The notes below the pieces were generated by a model. It did no database searches and had not been told where the DNA came from. It saw only the letters and a program-made list of their open reading frames with translations. The translations under genes were made by a program, and so were the position numbers. Positions 22,579-32,565 of a stretch of DNA of 64,000 nucleotides are shown one piece after another. Each line of letters opens with the position of its first letter. Position 1 is the stretch's first letter. The DNA is from Syncephalastrum monosporum B8922 (lineage: Eukaryota; Mucoromycota; Mucoromycetes; Mucorales; Syncephalastraceae): NCBI GenBank assembly GCA_000697355.1, contig JNEN01001278.1, forward strand, positions 62,001 to 126,000. Direction: 5' to 3'.

Positions 22579-24534
22579 ATGAGCTCCCAAGAACAGAGTG
22601 TGTCCGGCGCCGAGCTTATTGCGGCTACTTTAAAGCAGCAAGGCGTTGACTTTGTGTTTGGCATCGTCGGCATCCCAGTCATTGAGGTCGCTGAGGCATG
22701 CATAGCCGCCGGGATTGAGTTTGTGGCCTTTCGAAACGAGCAGTCCGCCGCGTATGCTGCTTCGGCGTACGGTTACCTGAGTGGCAAGCCCGGTGTCTGC
22801 CTCACTGTCGGTGGGCCAGGCGTCATTCATGCTCTGGCAGGTGTTGCCAATGCCAAGGTCAACTGTTGGCCCATGGTGCTCCTCGCGGGTTCGTCCGACA
22901 CGGACCAGGTCGATATGGGCGCCTTTCAAGAGCTCGACCAGGTCGAGGCCTGCCGCCCCTATTGCAAGTATTCTGCGCGTCCCATGTCGATCGATAAGAT
23001 CCCTATCACTGTCGAAAAGGCGATGCGCCACGCTCTCTATGGTCGCCCTGGTGCGAGCTATGTTGATCTACCCGGCAACTTCATTCAGTACCGTATTCAA
23101 AACAAGCAAGCCATTCAGGATGTTGTCTCCTCCGTCCGCCCCGTTCTGGCTGCGCCCAAATCTATGGCAGACCCTGTCTACTTGAACGAAGCGCTGCAGC
23201 TACTGCGTGGAGCAAAGAGTCCGCTGATTGTGCTTGGCAAAGGGTAATAGGAAAAGGAAAAAAAAACAATATGGCAAACCGATGGCGTGATCAACACTCA
23301 CAGATTAAAAAAATTGATACAGAGCTGCTTATGCCCGCGCAGAGAAAGAGATTCAGCAGTTGGTCGAATCAACCCAAGCACCATTCTTGCCGACGCCCAT
23401 GGGCAAAGGCATCCTGTCCGATACCCATCCCTTGTGCGTCTCCGCTGCTCGGTCCAAGGCACTCAAGGAAGCCGATGTCGTGCTTTTAATTGGTGCTCGC
23501 CTCAACTGGATCCTGCATTACGGCCAATCACCGCGGTGGTCGAACAACGTCAAATTTATTCACATCGATATTTTGCCCGAGGAGGCGGGTAACAATGGTG
23601 CTGACAGCCTTGCTCTCATTGGCGATATCCGCTCAGTGGTCTCCCAGCTGATTCAACAGCCCTTGCCGCGCCTAGATGCACAGAATGGATACCGCCAGGG
23701 TTTACTTGAAAAGGTCAAGCAAAACGTCGCAAAATCAAAGGCGGCTCAAAAGGCCCCAGCAGGCGATGTCATGACCTATCAATCTGCCTACACCGTGATC
23801 AAAGACATTTTACCCTCGAAGGATATTGTGTACGTCAGCGAAGGCGCCAACACCATGGACATTGCGCGCTCCTTCTTTGACGTTCATGAACCACGTATTC
23901 GCCTGGATGCCGGTACTTTTGCAACCATGGGTGTCGGCATGGGCTATGCCATCGCAGGTAATTTTTATTCTATGAGGATGACTAAAATATACTCACCGTG
24001 GAAAAAATAGCGCAAACGTATTATCGGAACAAGCGCGTGGTGTCCATCGTCGGTGATTCTGCATTTGGGTTCAGGTACATACATGCAATCGTATCTCCGA
24101 CGCTGAAGCTTACTGGAATGGATACAGCGCTATGGAACTCGAAACCGCTGTCCGATCAAAGCTGCCGTTGATCATACTGGTCATCAATAACAATGGTATT
24201 TACCATGGACTGGACGCCCAGGAATTTGAGGATTCGCGAACGAGCAAGACCTTGCCGTCCACTGCACTGCTGCCCGACACGCGGTACGACATGATTTCTG
24301 TAGCCTGCGGTGGCAAGGGCTGGCTTGCCAGAAACCAAGCCGAACTGGGTGCAGCGCTCAAGGAAGCGCTTCAAGTCAAAGACACAACGTCGGTTATCAA
24401 CGTCCTCATTCGTCCAGGTGGACGAACAAAGCTAGTAAGTTCCAAAGCAATTTTTATACGAAAATTTGTATATTGACGCGCGCGCCCAGGAATTCGGCTG
24501 GATGAACAAATCCGAGTCCAAATCCAAGATATAG
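22579..24534 (+). CDS. HACL1: 2-hydroxyacyl-CoA lyase (HACL1 family, thiamine-diphosphate dependent)
   Basis: Five exons, join(22579..23243, 23323..23957, 24011..24074, 24128..24434, 24490..24534), sum to 1716 nt (571 aa), close to the usual 570-580. It cleaves 2-hydroxyacyl-CoA into formyl-CoA and a fatty aldehyde in alpha-oxidation; the near relative oxalyl-CoA decarboxylase shares the fold. Visible features are the N-terminal catalytic glutamate (FRNEQSAAYAASAYG, E54), MGAFQELDQVEACRPYCKYSARP, PFLPTPMGKG, GARLNWILHYG, SEGANTMDIAR, RLDAGTFATMGVG, and the ThDP motif GDSAFGFS...NNNG. Several of these segments match animal HACL1 better than bacterial oxalyl-CoA decarboxylases. The last exon (15 codons) ends in SKI, a plausible variant of a peroxisomal PTS1 tripeptide. 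The ATG at 22579 is the first after an in-frame TTG. The gene ends 37 bp from the stop of the convergent SDR gene. Confidence 0.9.
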
Positions 24535-24571
24535 CTGGAATAGTAATACTTAAACACTAAAGCTCTGCTAT

Positions 24572-25815
24572 TCAAAATCCATATGCCTTCATCGCCTCTG
24601 CAAGGCTCTTTTTGTAAAATTCAACCGATTCTTGGGCGTACTCTTGGAACAGCGCTTGACCATTTTCACCGATGATTTCCGCTGAAAACGATGGAATGGT
24701 TAGCAACTTGCTCCTGACTGTAGACTTTCGGCTTACCATAAGGCTGGATGGGCTCCTGAGGACGAATAACATTGTTCGGAAGCGCCAGCAGGGTTTCACC
24801 TACAGAAAAGGAGGCCCGTTAGCGCATGGAATTCTCTTGTCTTTGGGATACTCACAGTTACGCTTGTCGTCTTCAACGAGGGTAAGTACTGCTTCCACGA
24901 CTGTCTCAACCTTGGTGCGCGGTGAGTTTTCGACGAGCTTTTGGAAAGGATCACCGCCATGGGCTCGGTTAGAGAGGTCGTGGGCGAGGTCAGTTTCGAC
25001 CCAGTACGGGCAAACAGCATTGACGCGGACGTTGCAGACCTGCGGGAGGAGAGAGAAACTGCGGGTCCAGCCCGCAACTGCAAATTTACTAGCAGTGTAG
25101 ATTGAGACGGACCTACATGAAAAGGCTGTGGTTAGACGGTCGCAGCTTTGCCGCCTCCGGATATACATACGGGGAGGTCAGGAAACTTGCGACAGAAGCG
25201 GTGTTCACGATGACACCTCCGCCGCGCTTGGCCATATGCAGCACAGCGACCTTGGTGCCTTTGATCACACCCATGGTGTTGACATCCAGCATGCGATCGT
25301 CCACCTCGTCTATACAACGGTAAGTTGTGTGCCTCAGCTTGCTTTCAACACGTACTATCGAGAGGCATGAAGATTGTATTGGCGTTGCTACCGATGCCTG
25401 CATTCAGAAAGGCGATCTGATAAAAGAAGGAGAGTTGGTGAGTGAGTGACACAGGAATCAAGCGATTTCGGGGGGGGGGGGCGGGGCCTTACATCGACAC
25501 CACCAAACTCAGACTCGGCGAACTTGAAAAGAGCAGTATTGTCCTCATACGTAACGACGTTGGTTTTGATGAAAGCAGCCACCTTGGAGCCAGCTCTTGG
25601 AAAAAAAAAAGAATCCGTTGAGAAAGCAGGTTTCATAGGAAAGCCACCACTCACTTTGCGTTGAACTCCTCCACTGTCTTTTGGCCTTCGGCTTCGAGCA
25701 GGTCACCGATCACCACCTTGGCACCGCGTGCGATCATCTCAGCAGCTACCGCCTTGCCAATGTTGCGACTGCCACCAGTGATTACAGCTACTTTACCGCT
25801 CAGAGACTGGGTCAT
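24572..25815 (-). CDS. Short-chain dehydrogenase/reductase (SDR1 of a tandem pair)
   Basis: Seven exons, complement(24572..24681, 24737..24799, 24856..25112, 25171..25309, 25356..25416, 25493..25595, 25655..25815), sum to 894 nt (297 aa). It shows the classical SDR Rossmann plan: VAVITGGSRNIGKA, an Asp at the end of strand 2 (VVIGDLLEAEG, favouring NAD over NADP), FLNAGIG, the NTASVAS serine region, and catalytic YTASK. NVRVNAVCPYWVETDL and a C-terminal substrate helix follow. The glycine-rich motif reads GxxxNIG, with Asn where Gly is usual. The overall pattern, including L-V-EDD late in the protein, resembles 15-hydroxyprostaglandin-dehydrogenase-like SDRs; the substrate is unknown. It shares several intron positions with SDR2 upstream. 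There is no C-terminal PTS1 (it ends KAYGF). An intron contains a long poly-G tract (about 25470-25485). Confidence 0.88.
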
Positions 25816-26272
25816 ACTGCTATTTGAATTCCGGTAAAAGGAAATGTAAACGAAAAGAAAAGACCCGTGAACCACTAACGAATAAATAGGGGTGAGTACT
25901 CTCCTACCTTGTGCTTATGTGCATGGGAGCGTACAGAGTTTACACTCACGCATACGTTCGGTAAACTTATGTCATAGACTATTTTCTAATTATAAAAACC
26001 TGCATACGTTCACGCTTCCACTTCTCCTCCGTGTCTCGCGTTGCTTTCAATCGCTGCTTATTCCCCTTCGTGTTTATCCGTTCTGTAGAGGCCAGCATAA
26101 GACGGTACACTGGTTTAATTTTATCCATCAACCTTTCATTTGGTCCAAGATATAAAACAAGCTAGCCTGGTCAGGAACCTAGAAAGACGGGCTGGGGCGG
26201 ATGGGTCCATTTTACCGCCTAAACCTTTCTTCCTTGACACCCACGCACAGACCTTCCGTTCTGTGTGACGCA
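25816..26272. other. Intergenic between the tandem SDR genes
   Basis: 457 bp holding the promoter of SDR1 and the 3' flank of SDR2. No gene recognised. Confidence 0.5.
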
Positions 26273-27576
26273 TTACGTGAACTGGTACCGTTCCATGGCT
26301 TCCTGCAGCTCGCGCTTGTATTCTTTGACCATATCGACCTCGTAGGTCTCCATCGCTCTGTTGGTCGCATCATTGACCGAGGACTCTATAGCCAGACTCA
26401 GCTGCACTCGGTTTGACTGGTGGTGTCAACCCCACTTACCAAAAACAGGTGGCCGCGGCCATTCCTCCAAACCCTTGGGAAGGGCCAGAAGAGTGGAACC
26501 TAAATTTTGTGAAGCAGCAGTCAGATGACGCCTGTTTTCCCCCGTTAGTGCGAGCTTGCCAGTTTTTGTATCGTCGTCAAGTAAGGTCAGGAAGCCATCG
26601 ACAACCGTTTGCATCGAAGCCCTCGGTAATGCGTCAGCGACAGGCCAGTAAGGTTCTCTGCCTCGTTCTCCGAAATTGGACAGCAGATCCGTTTCTGCGT
26701 GTGTCATTTTCGTCACAGTCTCAGTGTCTAGCAGCTTGTGAATTTTCTTTTGTTCTCTTACCCACCCAGGCTGGACACACTGCATTGGCATTCATAGTTA
26801 GTAATGTGGGTAATAAAACAAAGTTTTTCTTACCTGCGTTCACGCGAACATTGCACACACGTGGCATCCAATCCAATGTACGCACCCAGCTAGCTACGGC
26901 AGCTTTTGCGGCGTTGTAAGTTCCCATGGCAGGCGGTGTCTGGAAGCTGCAGGTAGATGCAGTGACTAGGATATTACCGCCACCTCGTTTGGCCATGTGC
27001 AGCACAGCTACTTTGGTTCCTTTGACTACGCCGTACACATCCACTTCAAACAAATGATTTTCGCGTTTGTCTGTCGTGCCAGCACTGGGTGAGGCCTAAA
27101 GTCTTCACACGTAGAGTTACGTACCGGACAGGGGAGCAAATATGGTGTTGCACGTATCACCGACGCCTGCGTTCAGAACGGCAATCTTAAAGCGGTCAAA
27201 CGCGTGTGGGTCAACGAACTCTTAGAGGGGGAGACTTACATCGACCCCACCAAATGTTCTTTCAGCGGCTTGGAAGAGACTAATGTTGCCCTCGTAATCG
27301 GCCACGTTCGTGTGATGGTACAGTGCAACGTTCGAACCAGCCCTATATACGCCGTGGTATTCGGATGAGGATAATCGTACGTGGACGCGTTATGATCTTT
27401 GCGCACTTTTCGTTCATTTCTTTGACCACCTGGGCACCTTCTTCATCGCGTATGTCACCAATGACAATGTTGGCACCGCGCTCACGCAGGGCAAAAGCGA
27501 CTGCTTTGCCAATCCCGCGACTTCCTCCCGTGACCACCGCGACTTGCCCCCTCAGGTCTTTTTTTGCTAGAGGCAT
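26273..27576 (-). CDS. Short-chain dehydrogenase/reductase (SDR2 of a tandem pair)
   Basis: Eight exons, complement(26273..26385, 26440..26499, 26560..26694, 26762..26779, 26834..27070, 27125..27185, 27240..27342, 27407..27576), sum to 897 nt (298 aa), almost the same as SDR1. Motifs are [14 protein letters not shown] (complete glycine motif), Asp after strand 2 ([11 protein letters not shown]), VLNAGVG, VTASTCS, catalytic YNAAK and [12 protein letters not shown]. It looks functional despite looking broken at first sight. The intron 26500-26559 has a GC donor (gcaagc), is 60 nt long and is open in frame, so retention would insert 20 residues. An 18-nt microexon (26762-26779) encodes the VCPAWV segment. 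The C-terminus MERYQFT parallels SDR1. The start is the ATG at 27576. Paralogue of SDR1 by tandem duplication; the substrate is unknown. Confidence 0.82.
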
Positions 27577-28284
27577 ATGTGCAGACGTTCTACGTATGGG
27601 GGAGAAAAAAATAGAAAAAGCAAAATGTAGAAAAAGTTTGAGGACAATGCGGTCGTCCACCGCGAATCATTTGTTTACATCATGATGATACTCAAAGCAT
27701 GAAAATCGTGCTTGTAGCACCAAAAAAGCAAACAGTTTATGCATAACAAACCATTCTTGCATATCCAACAAGCTCTGCACTCTACTTCAAAGCACAATGG
27801 CAATAACTAGGGAGAACACATCATGAAGTAGATAAAAAAAAATCCTAATACTCACGTATGCTATACATATCCCTGGATTTTCAGGACAACCCCAAACAAT
27901 TAGAGGGGTCTTGCTCCATTTTGCACAATCGCTCCGCCATTTGTTAGATTTAGAGTACATACACAGAGCTACCTGTTATCTGTAGAATAATATATATAAC
28001 ATCTTTGATGTCATATACATTGTTTACATAGACTCTGTAGTCTATAGATGCCGTTAGGTACGCAGCGCAGCGAGCCAGTACAGGGTAATCCATATATGTC
28101 TCAGATATTTGAAAAAGAATCGAAAAGATGTATATACTACATTTGTATTACATTGCAGGATAAGCTATAATAGAAGAAATAAGAGGCGCAAGGCTTTACC
28201 AAAACTGCTAAACTGTGTATCGGTGCTTTTGGATTATACGGAAGAGGTTGGGAGGGGGGTATCCGAGCAGATACTTTTTCGTAT
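27577..28284. other. Intergenic between SDR2 and the F-box/WD40 gene
   Basis: 708 bp, AT-rich, carrying the SDR2 promoter and the 3' flank of the next minus-strand gene. A small 7-bp stem-loop (28028-28045) was noted; no gene recognised. Confidence 0.5.
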
Positions 28285-30539
28285 TTATTTGAGGAATTGG
28301 GTATCAACACCATGCGCAAAATCGTATTTAACAATCTTGGCGAGGTTAGAGCAGCAAATTACTCTGGCGTAATCAAACTGCAGATTGAGGACACTACAGG
28401 TTAAAAATAAGTTAGAAGTGTTTCTAACAAGACAAAAAAAGCAACATACCGGCCTTCAATGGCTTGGCTCAAGCTCCGCAAGAGACAGCCCTGGCTTAGA
28501 CTCCAGATCCGCAAGCTCCCGTCGTAACTTCCACTGATAATTCGGTCGGCTTTGGTGTCTAACTGGAGAGTGCGAACCAAGTCGGTGTGGCCCGCAAGAG
28601 TATGGATGCACTCGCCGGTGGCGGCATCCCAAATTTTGATGGTTTGATCCCTCGAGCCACTGACGATGCGCACGCCGTCGAATTCGACACATGCGATGCC
28701 ACGGCTGTGTGAATCAAAAGTGCGGAGACATGCACCGGTGTCCATGTCCCAGAGCTTGATGGTCCTATCGCCCGATGCAGACACGACCTGGCGGCCCTGG
28801 AACTGAACTGCGTTCACCGCCGCCCGATGACCGCGTAGGACTTTGAGTGGATTACCGTCCAGATCCCATATCCGCACCGTCCGGTCTTTTGAGCAGCTCA
28901 CGATCCGGTCAGATGAGAACCGGAGATTCAGCACGCTTTCCATGTGTCCAAACAGGGTGCGCACTTTGGTTCCCCGCTCAATATCCCACTGCACGATCGT
29001 GGTGTCACTGCTGCCACTGATGATATACCGGTCGTCATATTGCAGACACAGTACGCTCGCCGAATGGCCCACCAGGGAACGACGACACTCGCCTGTCCGC
29101 ATATCCCAGATCTTGATGCTCCTGTCGCGGCTTCCACTGATGATTTTGTCCTCGTCGAACTGAAGACAATAGATGCCCTCGAGGTGCATATCACCTGGAA
29201 GGGCGGAGGTGGGCGGGAACACTCGCATCTTGCATTTGCCTTCGCGCCAGCGCTTTTCAATCAGCGATCGGTTGCGATACAGTCGCCGCCAGTTGATATA
29301 TCGCGTGTCGGACGCCTCGTTGTAATGGTACACGGCCGTCTCGTCATTTTTGATATGGCGTCGCGGCGGAGGTCGGTTGCGGAACGGCCGTTCGATGACA
29401 GAAGCTACTGCCGAGCCACGCGCGGATGCGTATTCTTTTGGCGACGTTGGAAATGCGGCTGTCGAGTGACTCGGTGCGGGCAAGCCGCGGCGCAGTGAGC
29501 TCGTAGAAGACGTCGATTGAGGCCGTGAAGAGAGCAGAGGCTGTGATCGGGAGTAACTGGTAGGGGAAGGGAGCGGAAGACGAAGCGGGGGCAAGGCTGT
29601 GGTTGTCAGGCGAAGCGAGGAGCTGCTGCTGCTGCTTGGGGTGGTGTCAGTGACTGTGTCGTGGAGGGGTTCTTCGTCTGTATGCTCGTTCTCATCGTGA
29701 GGGGCTGATGAAGCAGTGCCGTCATCGCTCGCTGTGTCGGTCTGGGCGGCATGCATGATCCGTCTTTGTCGCAAACGCAAAAACAGATCGCCAGGCCGCT
29801 TAAATGGTCGTAGTCGTCCTGAGGTGCTTGAAGGAGGAGCACCCGGCATGGTGGGGAGTGCTGCAGGGTCATAAATGGAAGCGGTGGTGCGCGCGAGCGG
29901 AACAGGTGCCAGCAAGGACGGATAATCGTCACGCAAAGAAGCCGAGGGTTCTTCGCTCACATAGCGCTGCATCATGTCCTGATCGTATCCCCAGCCTCGG
30001 TCAATGAACAGCTGTCGCCATAACGTCTGGTCCTGCCCAAGTTCCTGCCATCGTCGCGAGACCTGGGATATTTGGACAAGCGCAGGGAAATCAACAAAGC
30101 TCAGGACGTGCAGAGCAAGTTCGTAGGGGAGTGTCTTTTTTCTCGAGATGAGTATACAGAAAAGAAAAACGGTTTTAGTGTTGTATTGTTACGTACGGAG
30201 AGAAAGTCTCGGCGCAGTAAGGGCGTAAGGCGATCGACAACATTCGAAGCACGGGAGGTAGAAATGGTCAACAGCAGCTGATAGGCAAATTCTACGGATC
30301 CAAATTAATCAGAGTCACTGAAGAGGTGTGTTTCTTACCAGCTTTCTGCTCTTCGCTCCACGACGTCATAAACTCGGGCAGTTCGAAACGCTGCTCGACA
30401 TACCCTTCGTCACCGTGGTCGACGGCTTCCAGCGTTGGAGCTGTATAAGCAAGTCATAAAGAGATGAGCCCTTGGCTCTAAGGCGATCGGATGACTTACA
30501 GGTCAATTCCTTGGATGATCGACTCGATGGGCGATGCAT
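28285..30539 (-). CDS. F-box/WD40-repeat protein, probable SCF ubiquitin-ligase substrate adaptor
   Basis: Five exons, complement(28285..28393, 28450..30134, 30197..30291, 30339..30440, 30500..30539), sum to 2031 nt (676 aa). Residues 48-79 contain a helical region (EFAYQLLLTISTSRASNVV...RRDF) like that preceding F-boxes in Met30/beta-TrCP-type proteins. The F-box runs from about residue 81: LPYELALHVLSFVDFPALV, then SRRWQELGQDQTLW. A long Ser/Pro/Arg-rich linker follows (about 135-345), then YINWRRLYRNRSLIEKRW, typical of F-box/WD proteins. Seven WD blades complete the propeller: GSRDRSIKIWD, GSSDTTIVQWD, CSKDRTVRIWD, ASGDRTIKLWD, GSRDQTIKIWD, GSYDGSLRIWS, and a degenerate last one in the final exon. 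F-box/WD proteins present phosphorylated targets to SCF for ubiquitination. The target is unknown. The ATG at 30539 begins a 13-codon first exon. Confidence 0.88.
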
Positions 30540-31284
30540 ATATATTGAGTTTCGTTTGAGTTGAGTACACGGACTAGAAGGAAGGGAAAGAGTTCAGACA
30601 GAGCAAAGGCAATAAAAAAAGACGAAGGAAGAAAAAGACGACCCAAAGTCCGCACAGTGTGTTGCTAAAAGAGAAGAAAAGAGAAAGCGTGGACGCTTTT
30701 GTATTGGAAAAACATGACCCCCGAAATAACCTCCTTCCTTTATTTTTATCTGTGAAGAGATTTGTAAAATATGGGAGTAGTGCATGAGCTCTGTACTTGC
30801 ACTGCGTATGCGCATCGATACGTAATACTGCTGTCGTAAATGGAAGGGTGTCCGGATCTACCCAGATGGATGGACGCCTGTTGCTTCTGCTATCTATAGC
30901 GTCGTCGAACTGCACAGTCATTTACGGCTGTTCGATCTTCCTAGCTACCTGTGTATGTATTCTCATCTACTGACGTATTTCTCGTTTACATGCTTCACAG
31001 TTTCATAACCTGACGAACTTTCGTGGATCGTAACATTTCATATACACAAAAGTCACTGCGTACCATTATGCTTGATCACTCTCATCTGTCTCTTCTATCG
31101 CTGGTTCAAGATGTCAGTCGTCTCTGAGAAAGTCTCTTTACAGATAGGCCAGGGGCTCAAGATGAGTCTAGTCATGCAACGGCCTGTGCAGCATAAAGCA
31201 GCGTGTTCGATGCCAATCACGAATTTAAAAAGATAAATCAAAAGGGAGCAGCATTGAGGCGGTGGTCTAATAATCTATCTCTGA
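30540..31284. other. Divergent promoter region
   Basis: 745 bp between the divergent F-box/WD40 and BLOC1S4-like genes. No gene recognised; a frame of 115 codons at 30574-30921 (minus) is pyrimidine-rich leader. Confidence 0.45.
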
Positions 31285-31923
31285 ATGGCCACACACGAGA
31301 AGGACCTGGCAGAGTGGATTGATGGATCGGCAAAAGAGCTCGCTGATCGACTGACACTGGATAAAGTGTCTGCAAACACAGTATGTAACTACTTCTCTTG
31401 ATTCGTGTAGCTAATCCTGTCACAGCTCAAGCAGTGGGATCTTCAAGCCTTGCAATGGATGCAGCAGATTGAAGCAACCGCCGCTGCGACCTTCAAGGTA
31501 TATCATAGCTCAGCGTGCGCCTCAATCATTCATTGACTGCTCTCTCTTTTACAGGCGCGCACCGAGTTTGCCGAGACACAGGAGCTTGTGCAGGCACTGA
31601 GAGAAAAGGACGACGCGTTACAACGCACCTTTGCCGAGATAGACCGACTCGAAGCGGTCGTCCAAACGGTCAAGGAGACTTACAACAAGGTGGCTGCCAG
31701 CGTAGAAGACATGGAGCGTTCAGTCGGTGCCAGTCTTGAATCACGCTCCTTTTCGCCTTTTTCTTTTCGTCTTGTAAGTGCGTATGTCGTCCTCTTCTCA
31801 CCTGCTGACATGGCACATTAGACGCGAGACAACAGTCAGTCCCAGCCCTATTTCCCGCCCCCACTGCCTGTCGACATTTATCATACCCCCGATCTTTTCC
31901 CCCCACGGGATGAAAAAGAATAA
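31285..31923 (+). CDS. Small coiled-coil protein resembling BLOC-1 subunit 4 (cappuccino/CNL1)
   Basis: Four exons, join(31285..31380, 31426..31497, 31555..31773, 31822..31923), sum to 489 nt (162 aa) in frame. The body is one long alpha-helical region with heptad-like spacing. The segment ALQRTFAEIDRLEAVV and the following VASVEDMERSV resemble the conserved helix of BLOC1S4, which reads roughly I/V-D-x-LE-A-x-V and ends with an E-x-x-V pattern. BLOC-1 acts in endosomal sorting; yeast has a reduced version with Cnl1. The C-terminus is Pro-rich. The protein is short and the similarity is limited to one helix, so another coiled-coil trafficking subunit is possible. The ATG at 31285 is the first in frame. 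Confidence 0.55.
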
Positions 31924-32391
31924 AGTGTATATACATTAGCTAATATTGTATATATGTATGTGTATGTGTTCTAGTCAGTCTATATTAATTATATAGATAT
32001 TTCTTTTTGTATCTATTCACATTGGATGAATCGCGCGAGGGTCGGTGCATAAAAGTGAGTGTGAAATAAAAAGGGAACAGTACTAGTAGAGTAAGATTTA
32101 AAAGGACTAAGTGGTAAGTAAAAAGCGCAGACCGACCATAGGCGTTATGCTGAGTATATGATGAAAAGAAGTGTGCGTTATAAAGAAAGCGTGCGAGAGT
32201 GGACATGAAGAGGAGAAGAGGACAGGGATAGACGATCGAATCGAGTTGAGCGAATAAAGGTGGTGGTGACGCGTAGACTGAACGGCGTAATTGCGTGTGC
32301 GTGTGTGTGTGTGTATGTGTGTAATCCCCTCGTTTCACCAGTCCAAACCAGAACGGCCTGCTTTTTTTTCCTTCCTTTTGCTTGGGATTTT
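31924..32391. other. Convergent 3' flanks with a GT dinucleotide run
   Basis: 468 bp between two convergent stop codons. Contains an imperfect (GT)n run at about 32297-32322. AT-rich part at 31930-32010 likely carries polyadenylation signals. No gene recognised. Confidence 0.5.
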
Positions 32392-32524
32392 TCACATGGG
32401 CGGTTTGCCGCCGTCTCCATCACCGCCAGCACCAGAGATATGACCAGGACCGCCATGACTCATGTTGCCCTCATGGGGTAGCTGTCCTTCAGACAAGGAA
32501 ATCACGGGCGGCTGTTGTGTGTGT

Positions 32525-32565
<41 letters not shown>

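Noticed and set aside
26273..27576. SDR2 as a pseudogene
   Set aside because: It first looked broken by stops, but a consistent eight-exon model (one GC-AG intron, one 18-nt exon) gives an uninterrupted 298-aa enzyme with every catalytic residue.
30100..30140. Apparent frameshift in the F-box of the F-box/WD40 gene
   Set aside because: This was an error in my first reading; with the correct bases the exon reads LPYELALHVLSF in frame and all phases agree.
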